Below, piece by piece: positions 14,278 to 15,517 of a DNA stretch of 15,517 bases. The stretch comes from Clostridiales bacterium. Lineage in GTDB: Bacteria; Bacillota; Clostridia; Oscillospirales; CAG-272. The stretch spans positions 1 through 15,517 of the forward strand of contig SFNW01000035.1 of the NCBI GenBank assembly GCA_004554105.1. The letters run 5' to 3'. Position numbers and translations under genes: made by a program. Every line of letters starts with the position of its first letter. Position 1 is the first letter of the stretch. Below the pieces are notes generated by a model that was given only the letters and a program-made list of their open reading frames with translations, did not search any database and was not told the DNA's origin.

Positions 14278-15517
14278 TTCTTTATGCAGAGGTCAGCGGC
14301 TGTTCGATTGCCGTCAGCCAGCCGCCGCTCTCGGGCGGCACGACAGGCGCGGCGGAGGTCATCTTCCGCTTTGACGAAGCCTGGGCGGGACTTGCCAAGA
14401 CGGCGGTCTTCCGCAAGCGCGGCGTCGACACGCTCGTCCTTATCCAAAACGACCGCTGCGCACTGCCGCCCGAGGCAACCGAGACAAGCGGCGAAACCCT
14501 GCTCGGCGTCTTCGGCGTTTCGGGCGCACGCACGCTGACCACGCCCTTCTGCCGCGTGTCGGTCGCGCAGGGCGTGCCGACCGACGGCAAGGAAAGCGTC
14601 GGACATACCCCGTCGCTCTGCGAGCAGCTTCTGACCGAGTATGCCCGCATGACCAACGTCACCGCGACCGCGGTGCGCGGGGACAGCGCGGCGGCATCTG
14701 TCGCCGAGGGCGACGACGGACTAACCTTCTCCTTTGTTCTGCCGAAGGGAGACAAGGGAGACAAAGGCGACCCGTTCGTCTATGCGGATTTTACAGCCGA
14801 GCAGCTTGACGCACTGAAAGGCGAAAAAGGCGACAAAGGCGACAAAGGCGACAAAGGCGACAAGGGCGACAAGGGCGACCCGTTTGTCTATTCGGACTTT
14901 ACGCCCGAGCAGCTTGACGCACTGAAAGGCGACAAAGGCGAAAAAGGTGACAAAGGCGACAAGGGCGACAAGGGTGAGCCCGGCGCGCAGGGCGAACCGG
15001 GTTGGGACGGCACGGACGGGCGAACGCCGGTGCGCGGCATAGACTATTGGACGGATGCAGACAAAGCAGAAATTGTCGCCGAAGTCGAAGGAGATATTGC
15101 GCCGCTGCTGCAACAGTACGAGCTGCTTGAAACCATCACGCTCACCGAGGACACCGCGCAAATCTCGCGGTCACAGTACACGGATGGCAGTGCGATTGCG
15201 CTACGCGACCTGCTTGTCTCGGTTGAGTGCGCGGCGGGTACTGTCGACGCAAATTTAGTCATCGGTATGTACTTTGGCTCCAAGAGCTGCGCTTATTCAA
15301 TCGCAAACGGCGTTCAGATCGGCGGAAAAAAATGCTGTGCGCTCATGGCAAACGGCGGACGCGGCATCTACACAATCACCATTCAGCCTTCAGCCGCGCT
15401 CGGCATCGAAAGTAACCGCACGGCTACGACCGGCTTTATCATTACGCCGAACAATATCAGTTATATTTACATAAAAGGCTCGACAAGTCAACCGATTCCT
15501 GCAGGGTCGGTCATCAA
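14274..15517 (+). CDS. Collagen-like tail fibre / baseplate protein (incomplete at the window edge)
   Basis: Open for 414 codons to the right edge with no stop. Residues 1-100 resemble the N-terminal baseplate-attachment domain of BppU-like proteins (FDEAWAGLAKTAVFRKRG; LLGVFGVSG). A short linker is followed by collagen-like Gly-X-Y tracts: 158-166, 182-202 and about 218-249. Two copies of the module DPFVYxDFTxEQLDALKG (166-183 and 202-219) break the tracts. TDADKAEIVAEVE (260-272) is a common fibre trimerisation-region motif, and a beta-rich C-terminal domain follows from about 285. Start ATG 14274 has AAGGAGG at 14258-14264 and overlaps the upstream stop as ATGA. It probably binds the host surface. 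Confidence 0.85.
   Translation, partial: MILYAEVSGCSIAVSQPPLSGGTTGAAEVIFRFDEAWAGLAKTAVFRKRGVDTLVLIQNDRCALPPEATETSGETLLGVFGVSGARTLTTPFCRVSVAQGVPTDGKESVGHTPSLCEQLLTEYARMTNVTATAVRGDSAAASVAEGDDGLTFSFVLPKGDKGDKGDPFVYADFTAEQLDALKGEKGDKGDKGDKGDKGDKGDPFVYSDFTPEQLDALKGDKGEKGDKGDKGDKGEPGAQGEPGWDGTDGRTPVRGIDYWTDADKAEIVAEVEGDIAPLLQQYELLETITLTEDTAQISRSQYTDGSAIALRDLLVSVECAAGTVDANLVIGMYFGSKSCAYSIANGVQIGGKKCCALMANGGRGIYTITIQPSAALGIESNRTATTGFIITPNNISYIYIKGSTSQPIPAGSVI
14769..14986 (+). repeat. In-frame duplication and 9-base repeats in the fibre gene
   Basis: A 54-base segment at 14769-14822 recurs with few changes at 14877-14930, an offset of 108 bases (36 codons). Between and after the copies are tandem GGCGACAAA/GGCGACAAG units encoding Gly-Asp-Lys. 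Because the unit is nine bases, slippage changes tract length without shifting the frame. Confidence 0.85.

Larger units (their letters stand above)
5645..15517 (+). mobile_element. Left part of a prophage or prophage-derived element (packaging, head and short-tail genes)
   Basis: Eleven consecutive plus-strand genes show the canonical head-module order TerS, TerL, portal, scaffold, capsid, connectors, then tail components. There is no integrase, repressor, replication or lysis gene, and no attachment repeat can be identified from one end. The left limit is placed at the first phage gene; the true junction may lie anywhere in 5430-5644. Base composition and codon choice look like the host genes to the left. 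The element continues beyond the right edge. Confidence 0.85.

Noticed and set aside
14810..14986. Regular short repeats in the fibre gene as a CRISPR array
   Set aside because: The nine-base units are contiguous, have no spacers and encode an uninterrupted Gly-X-Y tract.

Overview
The window is a GC-rich stretch of a Gram-positive, Clostridia-type genome, most likely an Oscillospirales/Ruminococcaceae-like gut bacterium. That is inferred from gene content (a YqeG-type HAD phosphatase, an aminopeptidase P-like peptidase, EF-P and a CD1247-like protein in a row), strong AGGAGG-type ribosome sites, intrinsic terminators and heavy use of GC-ending codons. No rRNA or tRNA was found that would fix the taxon. 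The standard code is used; TGA occurs as a stop.

Positions 1-5430 are host chromosome. Two small palindromic repeats (18-125) come first, then an overlapping pair: a YqeG-like phosphatase (214-735) and an endonuclease IV-like TIM-barrel protein (725-1585). A 466-base gene-free stretch (1586-2051) is packed with at least four more copies of the same palindromic repeat family, arranged as inverted doublets. Next come an M24 aminopeptidase (2052-3119), an SPFH/prohibitin-like membrane protein (3166-4101) closed by a terminator, EF-P (4287-4844) with its own promoter and a leader hairpin, and an acidic, cysteine-rich zinc-ribbon protein (4945-5376).

Between two strong terminators (5399-5429 and 5519-5548) lies a short non-coding stretch that can fold as a compact three-way junction.

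From 5645 to the right edge is the left part of a prophage or prophage-derived element. It holds a packaging and head module (short TerS, TerL, two tiny genes, portal, scaffold-like protein, major capsid protein), two probable head-completion proteins, a large beta-rich protein resembling short-tail nozzle/stabilisation proteins, and the start of a collagen-like fibre gene that runs off the window. Nearly all phage genes overlap by 4-8 bases, so they look translationally coupled. The capsid gene is the exception: it has its own spacing and a 15-bp terminator-like hairpin behind it. No integrase, repressor, replication or lysis gene is visible, and no tail tube or tape-measure gene appears between head and fibre. 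This points to a podovirus-like layout, with lysogeny genes either beyond the window or lost.

The most unusual points are the TerS that lacks its DNA-binding half, the direct abutment of a packaging module on host genes without an integrase, the zinc-motif and membrane-protein pair inserted between TerL and portal, the possible structured RNA at 5461-5506, and the REPIN-like repeat doublets.
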